A program made the translations under genes and the position numbers. The notes under the pieces were generated by a model, which had not been told where the DNA came from, made no database searches, and worked only from the letters and a program-made list of their open reading frames with translations. A DNA stretch of 64,000 nucleotides from Amycolatopsis solani. Lineage in GTDB: Bacteria; Actinomycetota; Actinomycetes; Mycobacteriales; Pseudonocardiaceae. The stretch spans positions 2,356,001 through 2,420,000 of the forward strand of contig NZ_JAWQJT010000003.1 in the NCBI RefSeq assembly GCF_033441515.1, written 5' to 3'. Numbering within the stretch: the stretch's first letter is position 1; each line of letters opens with the position of its first letter. Positions 63,231-64,000 of this stretch are shown piece by piece.

Positions 63231-64000
63231 TCCAGACAGGCGGCGTCGAGGACGGCGCCGGAGCGGACGAGTTCTTCGGCGGCCGCGATCTCGGGCGCCA
63301 GGTGGCGGTCGGGGCCGGGGCCCGCGACCTTCGTGCGGAGCAGGTCTCGAACCGCGCCGGTGACCGGCGACGGCTCCAGCGGCGCGCGGAAGTCCAGAGC
63401 ACGGGCCGCCGTCAGCAGCTCGATCGCGAGCACGGTGGTCAGGCCGTCGACGGCCTTGCGCAGCTTCCGCGCGGCCGACCAGCCCATGGAGACGTGGTCC
63501 TCCTGCATGGCGCTGCTCGGGATCGAGTCGACGGACGCGGGCACGGCGAGCCGCTTGAGCTCGCTGACCACGGCGGCCTGCGTGTACTGCGCGATCATGT
63601 GGCCGGAGTCGACGCCGGGGTCGTGCGCGAGGAACGGCGGCAGGCCGTGCGACCGCGCCTTGTCGAGCATCCGGTCGGTGCGGCGCTCGGCGATGCTGGC
63701 GACGTCGGCGATCGGGATGGCCAGGAAGTCCAGCACGTACGCGACGGGCGCGCCGTGGAAGTTGCCGTTGGACTCGACGCGGCCGTCGGCGAGCACGACG
63801 GGATTGTCCACAGCGGACATGAGCTCGCGGTCGCCGACGAGTTCAGCGTGCGCGAGGCTGTCGCGCGCGGCGCCGTGCACCTGCGGGGCGCAGCGCAGTG
63901 AATAGGCGTCCTGGACGCGGTTGCAGTCCGGGCCGCGGTGGCTCTCGACGATCTTCGACCCCTGCAGCGCCTGCCACATCCGTCCGGCGGACCTCGCCTG
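63224..64000 (-). CDS. hutH: Histidine ammonia-lyase, C-terminal part (gene runs off the window)
   Basis: First step of histidine degradation, giving urocanate. Only 258 C-terminal residues are seen; the Ala-Ser-Gly MIO site lies beyond base 64000. Family motifs: QDAYSLRCAPQVHGAARD, ESNGNFHGAPVAYVLDFL, and MQEDHVSMGWSAARKL with catalytic-site Tyr/Glu region. The direction is minus, upstream of hutU by 60 bases across a hairpin. Stop codon TGA is inside the hairpin arm. Confidence 0.92.
   Translation of the reverse strand, partial: QARSAGRMWQALQGSKIVESHRGPDCNRVQDAYSLRCAPQVHGAARDSLAHAELVGDRELMSAVDNPVVLADGRVESNGNFHGAPVAYVLDFLAIPIADVASIAERRTDRMLDKARSHGLPPFLAHDPGVDSGHMIAQYTQAAVVSELKRLAVPASVDSIPSSAMQEDHVSMGWSAARKLRKAVDGLTTVLAIELLTAARALDFRAPLEPSPVTGAVRDLLRTKVAGPGPDRHLAPEIAAAEELVRSGAVLDAACLES

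Overview
The window is high-GC DNA with dense gene packing, many GTG starts and frequent ATGA, GTGA and TGATG overlaps. It carries mycobacterial/actinomycete hallmarks: a CE1758/CE1759 oxidoreductase pair, an ESX-like WXG/NlpC/YbaB cluster, a secreted GHSEG lipase and a hut operon that uses HutF. This points to a chromosome of a filamentous actinomycete, most likely Pseudonocardiaceae (Amycolatopsis-like). That assignment is inference from gene content. I see no rRNA, tRNA, CRISPR array, insertion sequence or phage.

Layout. 1-12.4 kb is sugar utilisation: a secreted GH27 alpha-galactosidase, an AAA ATPase, a LacI regulator translationally coupled to an unknown duplicated-domain protein, and a divergent YtfQRT-YjfF-type sugar ABC importer ending in a secreted GH2 glycosidase. 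12.4-22.9 kb holds a secreted multi-domain protein, a carboxymuconolactone decarboxylase behind a MerR-type promoter, a decayed epimerase gene, TetR, PGPGW and serine hydrolase genes, an ArsR-SRPBCC-DHFR operon, the flavin oxidoreductase pair, and a PLD-like protein with a long Pro/Thr/Gly linker. 23.0-28.9 kb is topoisomerase IV (parE-parC); parC is interrupted by a full intein with a LAGLIDADG endonuclease domain, inserted directly after the catalytic tyrosine.

28.9-33.4 kb (minus strand) is a five-gene beta-oxidation-like operon (thiolase, SRPBCC, MaoC, SDR, acyl-CoA dehydrogenase) behind a short operator-promoter that looks leaderless. 33.5-38.0 kb holds secreted GH1, ThuA-ricin and GH3 proteins. 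38.1-48.0 kb has a DinB protein, an ESX-like four-gene cluster, a membrane thioredoxin with a MauE partner, a glutamate-type binding lipoprotein coupled to an HrpB helicase, and an ABC exporter. 48.0-48.4 kb is gene-free and filled with large hairpins and tandem repeats. 48.4-57.9 kb has TetR/FAD monooxygenase with twin operators, a two-component system, a dienelactone hydrolase, a PiT phosphate transporter, a nitrilase-type N-acyltransferase-like membrane protein and a lipase. 57.9-64.0 kb is the histidine utilisation operon hutH-hutU-(M20)-hutF-hutI on the minus strand; hutH runs off the window.

Two recurring themes are worth attention: the parC intein at a catalytic residue, and at least three sequence families of long intergenic palindromes that sit at gene 3' ends and recur across the window, possibly as terminators or mobile-like repeats. 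Several regulators face their targets with visible operators (LacI, TetR, ArsR).
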